A stretch of DNA of 64,000 nt from Hypoxylon rubiginosum (taxonomy: Eukaryota > Ascomycota > Sordariomycetes > Xylariales > Hypoxylaceae). A program made the position numbers and the translations under genes. This document shows positions 48,457-61,257 of this stretch, in pieces. Numbering within the stretch: position 1 is the stretch's first letter; each line of letters begins with the position of its first letter. The stretch is from assembly GCA_902806565.1 (NCBI GenBank), contig CADCXA010000055.1, positions 1,488,001-1,552,000 on the forward strand, in the 5' to 3' direction. The notes under the pieces are model-generated. The model was not told the origin of the DNA. It was given only the letters and a program-made list of their open reading frames with translations, and did no database searches.

Positions 48457-50691
48457 CTATGAGTATGTACTGGAGGAGCTATGGTCTTGATAGACTCTCC
48501 AATTAAGATCTTCGTAGACTTCAAGCTCCGCAGGCAACCTTTTCATACTCCCATATTTCTCTTTCATGTACGTGGTAGCCCGATTGAATGTCCTGTTCAT
48601 AGAATCACTTACTGGGTCTACTCTTTCGTTGATGGAGTCGAAGCGGTCATCCCAAGGTGCTAATTTCTTAGCCAGTCTTCCTTCCCAGGGTGCCAGCTTC
48701 TTAGGTACTATACCTTCCCAGGGCTCTAGTTTTTCAACTATTTTATCTTCCCAACGTGCTAGCTCTTCTAAATATCTACCTTCGAAACCGCGCGGCCTCT
48801 CGCGGGATGTAACTCGATATGTCGTGTCTTCGCTTCGCTCAGAATTTAATATGTCATATGAGATTTTGAACTCCTTCAGCCTTTTCGCTAAATCGCTCTC
48901 CGAAAGACTATCGGCCTCTGGTCCTATATCGTTTCGTATGGATTCTGAGCAATCAAGTGCAAGCCGCATAGTCCCAGCTGTCCGGATAGGCTCCTTGTTG
49001 ACAAGGTCGCTGCGAAGCGAGAGGCGAATATAGCATATAAGGCAGCAAGCCATCCAAACAGCTTCGAGGATGAGTCCCAAACGAGTGAGGTAGCTGGAAA
49101 ATCCCCATACGTATCCCGGGGCCGTATTGCATATTGCCCTTTCCGCGCTTAAAACGTCAAGAGATATTGGTTCCCCTTTGTAGCAGACGCAATTTCCAAG
49201 TTTAGTGAACGCGGTGTTTCCGGAGCATTTATAACCCACGTCGAGAAACGGAGCAGCAAGTGACACGGGGCTGTCATCAAGCCAGATGGTGGAATTATAA
49301 GGCAGTACGCCGGGATTAAGGGAAATAGATTGGTTCAAAGTAAAATGGGACCATTGTGTTTTCTCGAAATTTGTTTCGTTGAAGGGGTAAACATCAACTT
49401 TATCATCGAGAGATGAACGCACTCCTGATTGCGCTGGGCCACGGTATTCGAGAGCTTCGAGGGATATAATAGGTGCGTTTCTACTAGTATTGGTGCAAGC
49501 GGATTGATTTGCGGACAACCAATCTATCCTTTTGAATCCTATGTCAACAGATTGTGTTGGTGGTTTCAGACTAGACTCTGGTCCACTGGACAGCCATCCC
49601 GCAGGGTACAGTGATATTTGCAACAATTGTGCAGTGAGAGCATCTTGTTTGATGAATTAGCTGACGTAGTAGTGAGTACGGCGGAGTCAAAACTTACAAG
49701 CACGTATGTTCGCGAAGTTGCGTGAGGTATCGAGCTGAGTATCATAGCTATCGTAGTCCCCAAGGTGATCCCAGATACTTATATCGGTAGTGGTCTTCCA
49801 GCCCCCAGGTGTGTATTCTAGCTTGTCATACTCTGTGTCGTCATTTCCTTGGCTGTCGTTTTTTGGAGTACTGAAGCAGAGTTGGGCGTTGGTGTACCTA
49901 GATGGTTGGATCATGGACTGGATGCTAGAAAGATTAGGCCCAATTTCGACGTAAACATCCGAGGTATTGGTCCAACCAAGCCTAAGCGGATCAATCACCC
50001 AGCAGAGCGAAAGATGCTCACTGTCTAGCGACACAACGTCCCCTTGAGCCATTGCGTAAAGTTTATGAGCCTGGTTGACGTACCCTGTCGCCGCACTAAA
50101 GATAATCGGGAACAATATAGTATAGCCGATAGTGTACACTGTGAATATGCTGCAAAGGAGTACGGAGTAACTCCTCGTGGAAAACAGTGAGGTCAGGAGT
50201 ACCCAAAGGGTCTCTAGAGAGGCTCGAGAGAACGACAGCGTGGTGTAGTAGTTGTAGGTCACACTTGAGGTCTCCATAGCAAAGACAAGGAGTGGATGGA
50301 TGACGGTGCGATAGAGGACCCAGCCATGAATCAAACGCCCGCCTTGGCCTATTGTGGTGTCCCAAGTCATGTCGATGAGCTTCGCTTGAGCGAAAGTAAA
50401 GTTGCCGAATGTTAAGTCCAGGTCGAAGTTCCGTTCCGCTGGATCGTCTGCCTCGTCGGCGCACCCGGGATCAAAGAAGTCCCTATCTCCTCGGACTGGT
50501 ATTAACCGGCTAACTATACCGCAGCTGATACAAAGTACCAAGAATAACGCTCCAATAATACGCTTTTTATGTCCAAGTTTGGTAATTTTATATCCGTAGG
50601 ACGACTCCGCTGCTTCTGCCTCTGGTTCGGCATGAAGAGCAGTTGATAGGTCGGCATCACAGACCATCGAGTTATTTGACTCCATCCTCAC
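48457..50691 (-). CDS. Multi-pass fungal membrane protein of unknown function
   Basis: Exon 1 is 50691-49698 and exon 2 49643-48457, joined in frame to 726 residues. Hydrophobic helices: IIGALFLVLCISCGIVSRL, LIHGWVLYRTVIHPLLVFA, two in the SVLLCSIFTVYTIGYTILF region, and one late (LGLILEAVWMACCLICYIRL). Loops carry many N-x-S/T sites, so a large part is probably outside the cell. This plan is common among fungal hypothetical membrane proteins near DUF3176 genes. The cytosolic C-terminus has three tandem ~11-residue units around KLEPWEG / KLAPWEG / KLAPWDD. I do not recognise the family; no catalytic motif is seen. Confidence 0.8.
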
Positions 50692-51373
50692 CTTGAAGAA
50701 ATGACCCTATAAAAAATGAATAAAATTAAGATCCTGCGACTTGCGTTTCTCAAAGAAGCCCATATACCTGGGTAAGCTTCATTGGTATTTTGAGAAGTTT
50801 TCTGTCTTACCAGCCACGCCACAGCCTTAATGCATGTATTAGATAAAGTAGGTAGGTACCTACCGATAAATTAGATGTATGTAGTAGTCTGCATCTTCGT
50901 CTCATTCTCCTATTCGTCTAGCAGGCCGACCACCATACAGGCCCCCAAAGACAATAAAGGCAACGTGTGTGTACTCTACCTAGGCACCTGGAGGTAGTAT
51001 GTAGGTGTCTAAAATAAGAATTCTAGGTAGTACCAATAGGGGCTGTGCTTAATTGGACTTCAACGCCTCTTACACTGGACTCCGCCACCGCCTATTTAGA
51101 AGCGCTGGCCATGCTGTGAAACATAGACGTTTAGCAATTAAAAACCGTTAAAGTGTTAAAAGTATTAAGTTTATTAAATTTATAAAACGAGTTAAAATAA
51201 TAATATAAATATTTTTAATATTATAAATTATTTTATAATAATAAGAATTAAATTAATTTTAAAGATAAGAATTATTCGAGTGGTATAAAACATAGGGGTT
51301 ATTTTAATCTAAACGCGCGGATAAAGGGATAATTATTCTTTTTTTTTTCTTCTTTTTTTTTCTCTAAGTATAC
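50692..51373. other. Intergenic with a small RIP-like relic
   Basis: Upstream regions of the membrane protein and the P450. The part 51140-51290 is strongly A+T-rich with TTAAA/TATAA words like the large RIP blocks and is probably a remnant of a mutated repeat. No gene supported. Confidence 0.5.
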
Positions 51374-53190
51374 ATGGCACTGGAAAGTATCGCCTTCGCA
51401 ATGTCAATCCCGCCCCTTTTTATGTAAGTCTATCACTGCTTATAACAGCAAGTAGTAGCGGCTTCTAATTTTTAGCTAACCTGCTGAATCAGCTGATGAT
51501 CAGGACCGGATACAGACTCCTGCTTCACCCTTTGAAGAACTACCCAGGCCCTCAGCTGGCTAAGATCAGCGATACCTACAGCACATACCACTCGGCTAAG
51601 AAAAGCCTCCATCTTGCTACAAGGCAGGCTCACATAGAGTATAGTGAGTTGCTAGATACACAAGCGCTTTTACTCGAGAGACTAACCACGCGCCTCACCA
51701 AAGGCCCTGTGATTAGACTAGGACCCAATAAACTCGTTTTCAACACTGTGGAGGCGTTGCATGGTATGTGGCCCGTATATTTTATCCTAACTTACCGCTG
51801 ACCAGATGAAGACATATACGACAATGATCGGGTCGACAAAGCCAGGACATACCTCGTCTCCCTTTTCACTCCTCATCCCAATATCTTCAATGTGATCGAC
51901 AAGAACAGGCATCGCCTTAAGCGCAAGCTTATTGGTCGTTTGCTCTCCGAGAGTTCGATGAAGAAATTTGAGCCCATCATGCTGGAGCAAGTTGGCATCT
52001 TTGTCCAGCAACTGCTTACCTTGTCCCGAGGCTCTGCCCCTATCAATATGTCAGACAGAAGCAAGTATATCGGCGTCGATGTTGTAGGACACCTTGCATT
52101 CGGCTACGATCTCAAACTACAGACCGATCCAACCCACCAGAACATTGCCTGGGAATTCAAGACGGGAAATCATCGCTTGAACGTGTACATGCAAAGTCCG
52201 TCACTAGCTATGCTTCGCCTCGAGCCCATCGCCCAGCTCATCAATCTGATGCAGAAGAAGAGCTATCTCCGACTCTTGCAGGAGATGATCAAGGTTCGTC
52301 TCAAGGAGGAGAAGCATGCTAGGTACGATCTGTATTCTCACCTTGCAGACTACGTAGATTCTCCCGATGGTGAGAGCCTCTCTCTGAGCGAAATATGGTC
52401 AGAGGCGCTTTTCTTCTTCCCAGCGGGTACGTAGACTGCATCAACAGTCGCCGTGTAATTTAGAGAACAGCCGTGCTAATAAATCCGACCCCAAGGGGGG
52501 GAAACTGTGACGACCGGCATAGCTGCACTGTTCTTCTACCTGTCGCGAAGCGCCACGTCCTACGAGAAACTCAAGACGGAGATCCGCTCGGCCTTTACTA
52601 GCGGCACCGAGATCAAGGGCGGCCCGCAACTCGCAGGCTGTCAGTATCTCCGTGCCTGCATCGATGAGGCGCTACGGATGTCACCGCCGGTTCCCGGCAC
52701 GCTGTGGCGGGAGCAGTCCTTGAGCGATAAGAATCCTACACCGCTCGTCATAGACAGGCACGTGGTGCCTCGCGGCGTCATCTTCGGCGTCAACATCTAC
52801 GCGCTGCACCACAACGAGGAGTACTTCCCGGACCCCTTCGCCTTCAGGCCGGAGCGCTGGCTGGCGTCGGAGACGCCCGCGGCGCGCAGGAAAGTCATGA
52901 GCAGTGCATTTGCCGCCTTCCAAGTCGGGCCGCGCGGCTGCGCGGGCAAGGCCATGGCGTACCTAGAGTTCAGCCTCGTCGTCGCCAAGACGCTGTGGTA
53001 CTTCGACCTGGAGATTCTGCCCGGCGAGCTGGCAAAGGTGGGCTTCAGGGTCCCCTCGTCGGGGTACCCTGCGGGAGGCGGTCGTCGCGAGGAGTATCAG
53101 CTGCACGATGTGTTTACCACGGATCATGATGGGCCTTACTTAATAGTACGCCCTCGTGACGGGGTGTCCAAAGACCTCGAGACAAGATAA
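51374..53190 (+). CDS. Cytochrome P450 monooxygenase
   Basis: Exons 51374-51423, 51504-51763, 51806-52426 and 52496-53190 join in frame to 541 residues. The small first exon (MALESIAFAMSIPPLF) gives a short hydrophobic start; its acceptor at 51503 is the one that avoids stops and yields MTGYRLLLHPLKNYPGPQLA, the usual proline-rich hinge. Other marks: I-helix oxygen-binding segment FFPAGGGETVTTG, K-helix EALR (ExxR), PERW segment FRPERWLA, and heme loop FQVGPRGCAGKAMAYLE with the axial Cys. It resembles benzoate-hydroxylase-like fungal P450s of the ER membrane. The substrate is unknown and no biosynthetic cluster is evident around it. The I-helix has one Gly more than I would expect, so intron 3 borders deserve a check. 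Confidence 0.9.
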
Positions 53191-53500
53191 GAATGTGCCA
53201 CATGATCAGAAAAAGCACTCATCAAGAAAAATGATATGTAGACTAAGTGAGCTGGGCTTTATATTGCCTTGCCATAGCATAGTAATACGTGGCCCTTTCT
53301 AAAGAACAGGTTAACCTAGACTCGGAACCATGCTTTTCTTCCCTTTACGAAAATGAGAAATCTGGGCAAGTCGTAATTCCACACGTAAAGTAGTTGGGGT
53401 AGGTCCTATAGAAATATGAATTCACTCAGTACCTCATATATTAAAGTCGTCCTACGGTCAGGCTTCCTATGATAACCACCCATCCCAGCACCCCTTTTCC
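53191..53500. other. Intergenic, P450 to listerin (convergent ends)
   Basis: 3' flanks of two convergent genes; nothing else seen. Confidence 0.5.
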
Positions 53501-56500
53501 TCAAGCACCCCTCCTCGCTCTCGTATCAGCACCAAGATAATCGATCGGGTTACGGCACAGGGGACACGTGTTCTGGTTGCTGCTCTGGAACCACTTGTAC
53601 AGGCAGGTGCGGTGGAAGAGGTTCCTGCACGTCTGGCAGCGCTTGTCCGGCATCTTCTTGTCGGTGCTGATGATGCTGTAGCAGATGGCGCACTCCGTCT
53701 GCCCCTTCATCGCGCCGACGATGTTGCGCCGGAAGGTCGCGAGACCGTCGATTATGCTCCCGCCCTGGCAGTCGTGTGGTGTCAGCTTATCGAGGTCCGT
53801 GGTAGAATGAAGAAATAAGGCAAAAGAAAAAAAAAACTTACCGAGAAAGTGATTACGCCCTGAGTCGTCATAATCCAGCTCTGCCATTTCCTCTCGTTGA
53901 CCGCTACACGATTAATGCCGGTTACGGTGACCCCTTCGAGCGGATATTCTTGTGGAACGCGTATTGAAATCGAGGCTTGCTGTTCGTCTATCTCGTACCC
54001 GGCCACAACCTCCCTGGCAGTGCGGCTAACCTTGACAATCAATTCCTTCTCATCCTCCGCCGGTGGCTCCTGGGTGTCTTTCCAAGTATCAACATCATTT
54101 AGTGCATCTAATATGATAATTGGGGAGAAATATTTCGCCATCCAACTGGCCACGGCGATCTTTGTCTGCTTAGAACGGCACTCAATGTACCATGCCTTGA
54201 AGATACCAGGTACGTATTTCAGCACAAGGTAATACAGATGAATTAGCAGCCACTGCATATTTCTCTCATCGTTTTCGGCTTCGGCAAGCTTGATGTCGTA
54301 TTTTCGAATCTGATCCTCTGTAAAATTGGCCCTGTCTAGACTTAAGGGATGGGCTGCTGAGTGCCCAAGGACATCGAAAGTGAAATCCATGAGAGGGCCG
54401 ACATAATTAGCCGTTTTGAGGTTCTCGGCGTAGTCACTTCGAACTTTGAAGGACGCTGTTCTAAACGCGTCAAAGACCAAGTGCCACGAGAGTAGATAAG
54501 AGCGAATTGACGTCGGGAAATGGGCAAGGACATCATCAGAGTATGCCTCGAGCGTTGGCGCGTCGAGAAGAAGGGACAAAAGCTCATCGGGAAGTTGAGC
54601 ATCCTTCTTCTCCAGTAGGACGTCTAAAGATAGTTGTTCCTGAGCTGCCGGGAGTGCTTTGTGAAGAAGAGTGAATGCCGCCGTCTGGATAGCACGCGAG
54701 TCACTAGCTACCAGTCCATATATCTCGGAAAGATCTTTGACATGATGTAGAGGGAGCTTTTCGACCTGACGACAAATGATAGAATCCACAATTTGTAGGG
54801 GTTGCGTGTCCTTCACCCTATGAAGCTTCAGCAGCTCTAGTAATGCAGCTGATCTACTCTCTGCCGTAGATTGTAGGATATCGGTAAGATCGTCATTGGG
54901 GTCTTCTAGTGATTGTAGAATGATAATCAGGCGGAGGGAGGAGTGAATCTCGGGCAACCGACAGTCAAGAGATTGAATTATCGGTTTCGTCCATAGGTAC
55001 GTGCAAAATTCTATAGTTCTATCCCAGTAAGGTCCATATACGTCCTTGATGCATGGGAGGAGGCGCTGGAGAGAACGACAAGCCTCTGCCGCGAAACGAT
55101 AATCAAGGTCTTCAGGGGTTTCGAGCCACGTCGTGATCTGCTTGACCGCAAAAACCAGTCGATTGTTTGCAACAGGTAACTCCCCAATGTCGTATATCTG
55201 CATGCAAGCATTGAGGAGTACGAGGGTGACGAGACTTTTTTCCTGGCCGAGATTCGCGCCTGCGACGTCGCTGACCAAGCGATTGCAAAAGTTGCTGACG
55301 ACCCTTGACGCGGATACCGATTCACCTAGGCCACCAAGAACTGCAATGGCTGGGAGGGTCGTCGATGGGTTGTTTTTCAGGATATCCAAGCTTGTTAACC
55401 ACTGCTCCCCACTAGACGGGAATCCATGTATTTCGGCCAGTGACTGGACTAATTCACTAAGGGCTCGCGCATAATACAGGCTCATTGGCGTTAGGGACCT
55501 TGCTTTGTCAATGAGTGTCCGAACAAGGTCGTGTACTAACCCAGGTCCATCCCTCCAATGGTCCGAATCCGTGGTTAGACCATTGAAGAACGACCGTACG
55601 GATGAAATAAGGTCCTCGGCAGCTGATAGAGAAACCTTAGTGGAAAGTGAGGCCCAGATCTTGTTTTCATCCATGACTGTCAGTTGATCTGCTGCTAACC
55701 CCATCGTTAGACTGAGGTTCACTAGCACATCTACCTGCCTTGCAACAGGTAGGTAATGGAACTGAAATCCTTCGGTAAGCAGCTTGATAATGTAAATTGC
55801 CATTCGTCCAGGGATTGAACACCCCTCTCGATCTCGTCGTACAGATATACTCGATGTAGTTGACGATGTTACGGGGAGAAAATAAGCGCCACCGAGGATG
55901 CTTGTGAGAGCAAGGGACGGGTTAAGCGTCTCTTGTAAGAAGCATTCCAATTCTTGCCTCCATACATTTGTGTCTGGCACTAATTGCTCCAGTTGTTCGC
56001 TGCGAACTACGTCGGTAGCCGAAGTATGAGCCTGCATAGCTTGCTGAACAAGAGTATCGACGCTAAAAACAATCAATAACAACACGACAATAACTAGGAG
56101 AATGACTTACGCGAGTGAATTTAGGTCAGCGTTTGAAATGCTTTGCTGGATGAGACCAAGTGTGCGATGACTGTTGGTGGAAGGATTATCCATCAGCTGT
56201 TTTAGCGTCGCGATATCAGAGGTGACATCAAACCGCTCGGATAAGCTGAGCAAGTTGGTCATCAAGTTCATATGAGTTTCTTCGTCCTGGATTAAGATAT
56301 CTGGCTTCTTTTCTGCTATAAGGCGTAAACCCTTAACCACCCCTGGATTGGGCTGGCCTAAAGCGTTCGTAATGCGACCTCCGAGCTCTTTCGCCAACTG
56401 CCTTGCGGCGGTATCCGTTAACGTACCATATGTAAACACGGCGTCGAAAAGGTCCCATCCTAGGTTTGTGTCGTTAACGGCACATGATAGACACCACTGT

Positions 56501-58592
56501 ATTAGCTCTCCTTCTAGAGCTTGGATCTGTTGGGTGAGAGTGCGAGCATATTCTGTGGAGATTAGCGTCGTAAGCGCTGGCAACGCTCCGGGTTGGTCTG
56601 TCTGGTCTAAGAGGGCTGTGATGTTCGCTTTCCAAATTTTCTCGTACTCTTGCTGCTGTTCAGGAATTTGGCCCAGTAGGTTAATACTCGAGAAGATGTA
56701 GGCTGCGGCGGGCGATTGGAGGAGCTCAACTTGGTTTTCTGACAACAGGCCCTCCAGATAGCCGAATACTTCGTTTGCGCTTTCCGAAGATTGCCTGAAG
56801 AGTCGCGGCGATTGTCTGAAAGCTGATTCCACGGTCGCAGCGGCTCCAAATGGCTTCCAGTTCCTTGTTTTCAGCAACTTGAAGACATCCTGAAGCAGTT
56901 CTAAGGAATATATGGCAGGCAAATTCGGAATCGGGCGGTCAGTGCCAAGTGTCTTCTCGTGAGCCTCCGAAATCAAGCCCGTTAAAGCGAACCATCTGTT
57001 GCCCTCGTCGGCCACTGATTTTTGGGATTTTTCATACTCCTTGGATGCCTCCGGCAAGGAATTCCGCACACGATCTCTGAAATTCCCTTTCCACTGATTC
57101 CATTCCGATCTCGTCGCTTCTACCACTTCTTCAAATGGCGAAGTCGTTGTCGAAGTGTACGCTTTAATGAGAATAGTAAGTTGGCTCCCGGAAGCCCATA
57201 TCGATGTTTCAGGGGTTGGATAGAGGTAGTGCGCAACGAGGGGGAAAATGTTTTCCTGTACTAATTTAACTCGATCCTCACCGGACTGCACTGTCGTTAT
57301 AAACCGTCGAGCAGTGTTGAGGTATGTCGACCAGCCATCAACAGCGTTGCTGCGAGGTTCCTCTCTACTAGTAACACCTAATCTCATGGATTTCAAAAAT
57401 CCTTGGGCGCCATCTAGGTTTTCCGGGAGTATGCTGGCAGGTATAACTTCCAGTAAACTGTTAAGCGAAATCCAGAATTTGGAGGTGCTACCCTGTGAGC
57501 CCCTCTCGAGGAAGCCTTTTAGCCTAGAGGCCAACGACTTCTTCCCACGATACTCGGACGTCCAAGTAGTCGGGTGCTTTACAGTTAGCTGAGTCAATAC
57601 GCATATGTACTCTGTCGCAGATCCAGTCTGGTTGCTCTTTAAGCCCTCCCCAACGAAAGTCTTGCTGAGTCGGGCAAGGTCCGCTGCGGTCCTGCCCGAT
57701 CGTTTCTCCAGGCATGCAGATAGAAGTTGGCTGGATAATCGTCTAACGACAGCGTCATTGATAGTCACACTCGCCCAAACTTTGTCCTGCTCGAAGAATT
57801 GATCATATATGTCCTGGCATTTCTCAAGATCCGAAAGACCAAGCTTTTGCAAAAGATTTAATACCAGGGCCAGGCTACTACCTAGGACTCGATGATACTT
57901 GGCTTCTGCATCGTCGGCGTTCGTAGATCGCTCGTCGCTCAGCGTTTCCGCGGTCTCCTTTATCGCATCAGATGCATATTCCAGAATCTGTGGTTGGCAC
58001 CGTCTCCAGAATTGGGTCACTTTCTCTGGGGTGGTGAGAAAAGAGGATAGCCCTTCCGTAGCGGCGCGAGAGACAGCCTTGTCCCGGTCGAAGGTACCAG
58101 CAAGCCAGGACCCGACAATTTTGGGGACACGTCGTTCCATGCGCTTGCGCGCAGACTTCATCGATTCGAATTGTAATATATGGGAGAGTTCACGGACGCG
58201 GCGGGAATTGTCTATTGAGATGCGAGGATATATTTGGACCTATAATACATATTACTAACTAAGCACGGAAATGGATATATCTGCCGTATAAGACGTACCC
58301 AAGCTTCTAGGATGGGTTCCTCTGTGCCGCCATCCTGTTCGTAGGGATGCGCCTGGACATATGTCACCAGCTCCTCGAGGGCTTTCGCCTTCGTCGTAGC
58401 ATCCTTCTTCTGTAGATTCTTGAGCGACACAACAACATTGGCATCAGATACGGAAGAGAGGTCGGGCGGTTCGGCTAGGTAGGAGAGGTCGGTACCCCTA
58501 GCAGCGGTCGAGAAAGCGCCGAAGGAGCTGGCACCGAAGCTCGCGGGGGTCTTGCTGCTAGCAGCGCGCGACTTAAGGGGCTTGCGACTCAT
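53501..58592 (-). CDS. LTN1: E3 ubiquitin ligase listerin (Ltn1/Rkr1)
   Basis: Exons on the minus strand are 58592-58299, 58239-56111, 56062-53842 and 53764-53501, giving 1,635 residues, the normal size. The N-terminus (MSRKPLKSRAASSKTPASFG) leads into the conserved NTD (SSVSDANVVVSLKNLQKKDATTK is part of it; SIDNSRRVRELSH follows across the first intron). The middle is HEAT/ARM-like helical repeat. The end has the RWD-like region (VRVPQEYPLEGVTV with ERKWQSWIM) and a C-terminal RING-CH: CAICYSII, CQTC, FHRTCLYKWF, CPLC. Ltn1 binds stalled 60S-nascent chain complexes and ubiquitinates the nascent peptide with Rqc1/Rqc2/Cdc48 in ribosome-associated quality control. Confidence 0.95.
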
Positions 58593-59197
58593 AGTAGCGG
58601 GAGGGGTCGCTAGATTCGTGAGATCATATAGATATCTCTCATTGGCCCTCAAACCCCTATTGTGGTTCAGTGGAAATCAAACGAGAGTCGGTATGTATTC
58701 TGTTCAAGATCAAGACAAAAAAGAATGTGTTGAAGCTAACCTTGGAACTTACCTAAGCTAAGCTTAACAGTCAGAAGTCAGAAGTGAATATTCGGGGATA
58801 CAGCTCAGCCGACCATTGACCCGCTTTGGACCTGACCATTGACCCGCTTATTTGTATGTGGCGGGGTGCCGACCACTGACCATTGGGATCTGACCTGACC
58901 ATGGCCCCATGGTCAGTCTTGGCATTTATTAATAGAGTACTCAATAACCCCTCCATATCCTATTAACCACTTTCACTCTAGTGGCTCCATTTATATAAGC
59001 CAATTATACACAAGAAAAGCATAGACCAATAGTCAATAAAAGTAATTGCTATGCCCAAATTAAAATGATACCAAACTTTCCTTTACACATACTTTTACCA
59101 TAATTTGACTAACTACTCAATAAGTACTCATTGAGCATTTAATATAAAATTTATTCTATTGGGTAATTACTAAAGTTACACAGCCCTATTCACTAAT
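58593..59197. other. Listerin promoter and left end of the MULE-like element
   Basis: The first ~180 bases are listerin upstream DNA. From about 58780 the sequence changes to short repeats of GACC/GGTC words and then to GAGTACTC motifs, which I take as the left subterminal part of the mobile element. The exact border and target duplication were not found. Confidence 0.5.
58811..58915. repeat. Subterminal direct repeats and a perfect palindrome
   Basis: GACCATTGACCCGCTT occurs at 58811-58826 and again at 58834-58849, perfect over 16 bases. Related GACCACTGACC/CTGACC words follow. A perfect palindrome, TGACCATGG CC CCATGGTCA, spans 58896-58915. Such repeats near a transposon end often serve as transposase-binding sites. 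Confidence 0.75.
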
Positions 59198-61257
59198 ATG
59201 GCACCATTACCTTCTACATCCTACAAACACAAATCTGTAAGTTTTTATTCATTTCATAAGTACTATATGAGTACTCATTATGTTTTATAGGAAGGATACA
59301 AGTGGTATCAGGCTCACGAAACACGACCAGATAATGTATCGCCATTCGATATGATCGTAAGTTCTATATTTCTTTTTGATAACTCGATGAGTACTCATTA
59401 TATATCAGGGTGCGGATCAAGTCGTTATTCCTAATGGTGAATGCTTCTGTCGATTCAACATGAATCACAACACCGACGCTGATATTCAGTTATGCTATCG
59501 CACGGTGAGTCATATATGAACACTTATGGGGTACTCAATAAGTGCTCATTAACTTTGAACAGGACAAGATATTACATTGGAGTAACCTTAAGCGCCATGT
59601 TGAGTCACATCGTGTCATCGTCGACGGGAATGATGTGGAGATTCGACTGGCGAAGAATCGCAATGGCGGATTGACACTGCATGATCATGCTGTATTAATT
59701 AGTAAGTACTCATCGAGCAGTATAGAACTCGTATCAGCTAATGAACCAATATAGCATACTGGGACTCGGTGAAGAAGGACATCGACGAGTTCAACCCGAA
59801 CACCGCGGCTAGTTCGGTGGGAAAGACACCATTCCGGCCTGATACGCGGCCTCTCCAAGCCCCAAAGCAGAAGGATCTCAAGTCAGTTCCTTTCACGAAG
59901 GCTCGCAAAAACTGCGCAGCTCATGTAAGATATATCAAGGACTTTTCGAGTACAAATTGAGCTAATCTATTATAGCCTAACCTGAAATCTATGAAGCTTC
60001 TGGCGGGACAAAAGAAAAAGGCCTGCGAGGGCTGTATCGAGGCCGGAAGGAGTTGTAAGTGATCACTCGATAAGTACTCAATGAATAACTAACTGGTGTT
60101 TAGCTTGTCCAGAGGTACGCAAACCGGACTGCCATCTTTGGATGCAGTTCTTAGAGACGAGGCGAGAGAGACGTGCCCGCCCCGATGAAACCGACGTAAG
60201 CGACGACGATTCAAATCATGCCCATACCATCGATAGCAAGGATGCGGAGAGTAAATCTATACCCGAGCACCAGCCAACTCTTCCAAGAGAGCCCTCAATG
60301 AGTGTCTCAATGAGTACTCAACAGGGTCACCAACGGGCTGGCAGCAAGACTGTCCTGCTGTCTGATGGTTCTGCCCGGATTTTTGACTCTATTGCGGATA
60401 TCGAGGCCGCGGAACGTCAGCAAGCTACGGAAGCAGAGACTGAACGTCATGGAATGATGCAGCTGCAATCCTTCCAAGAGATGATATCCCATCCTGAGCT
60501 TCAAGATGAGGTAAATCAAGAGTTCCTATTTGAGGATGATCCCCTGCTGCAGCAGGAACGAGAGTTCCAGCAGCAGGAACAAGAGCGCCTGCAGCAGCAG
60601 CAGGAGCAGGAACGCCTGCTGCAGCAAGAACGAGAGTATCTGCTGCAGCAGGAGCAGCAGGAACAAGAGCGCCTGCAGCAGCAGCAGCAAGAGCAGGAAC
60701 GCCTGCAGCGAGAGGAACAAACTCGCCTGCAACAAGAAGATCAAGAACGTCTGCAGCGAGAAGAGCACGAACGCCTGCAACGAGAAGAGAACGAACGCCT
60801 GCAACGAGAAGAGAACGAACGCCTGCAACGAGAAGAGCAGGAGCGCTTACAACAAGAAGAGCAGGAGCGCTTACAACAAGAAGAGCAGGAGCGCCTGCGG
60901 CAACAGCAAGAACAAGAGCGCTTACAACAAGAGCAGGAGCGCCTGCGGCAACAGCAAGAACAAGAGCGCTTACAACAAGAGCAGGAGCGCCTAAACGAGC
61001 AGGAGAATCGCGAGACTCACGAGAATAACGAGTTAAATGGAGAAAAACAACAGGAGCCCGATACGCGCCCAATGAAAATAAGACGTGTAGAGAAAAAAAC
61101 GTTGTCCACTGAGCCGAGGAAAACTCGTTCTGCTACTAAGAGAGAACTTGAAGAGTCCTTATCAAATGCTTCACGGGAAACCACCGAGTGTTTCACGACG
61201 CCGGAGGGAGCTAACGATGACGATGCAGCCGCGCGACAGCTTCAGGATAACGTATAA
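59198..61257 (+). CDS. Accessory protein of the MULE-like element, unknown family, Cys/His clusters and Q/E/R repeat
   Basis: Seven exons: 59198-59236, 59291-59356, 59409-59504, 59563-59701, 59755-59924, 59976-60054 and 60104-61257. They join in frame to 580 residues with GTAAG/GTGAG donors and TAG/CAG acceptors. Residues 1-~235 hold two possible metal-binding areas: GECFCRF...LCY...LKRHVESH, and CEGCIEAGRSCPEVRKPDCH (Cys-x2-Cys-x6-Cys-x7-Cys-x-His). An acidic linker follows; then ~150 residues of Q/E/R/L repeats (about 395-545) predicted as long helix or coiled coil; then a basic, Arg/Lys-rich patch (PMKIRRVEKKT) that could be a nuclear signal. I recognise no family. The layout (putative DNA- or RNA-binding N-terminus plus multimerising helix) suits a DNA-binding partner of the transposase or a regulator of the motif array. 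Confidence 0.75.
60546..60993 (+). repeat. In-frame tandem repeat coding QEQERLQ units
   Basis: Repeats of CAG/GAA/CGC/CTG codons encode overlapping units such as QQEQERLQ, LQREENERLQR and RQQQEQERLQQ. Neighbouring copies are identical for up to about 50 bases, so the tract is likely to vary in length between strains. Confidence 0.85.

Noticed and set aside
60425..61072. 215-codon minus-strand ORF opposite the QER repeat
   Set aside because: Low-complexity mirror of the repeat; not a gene.
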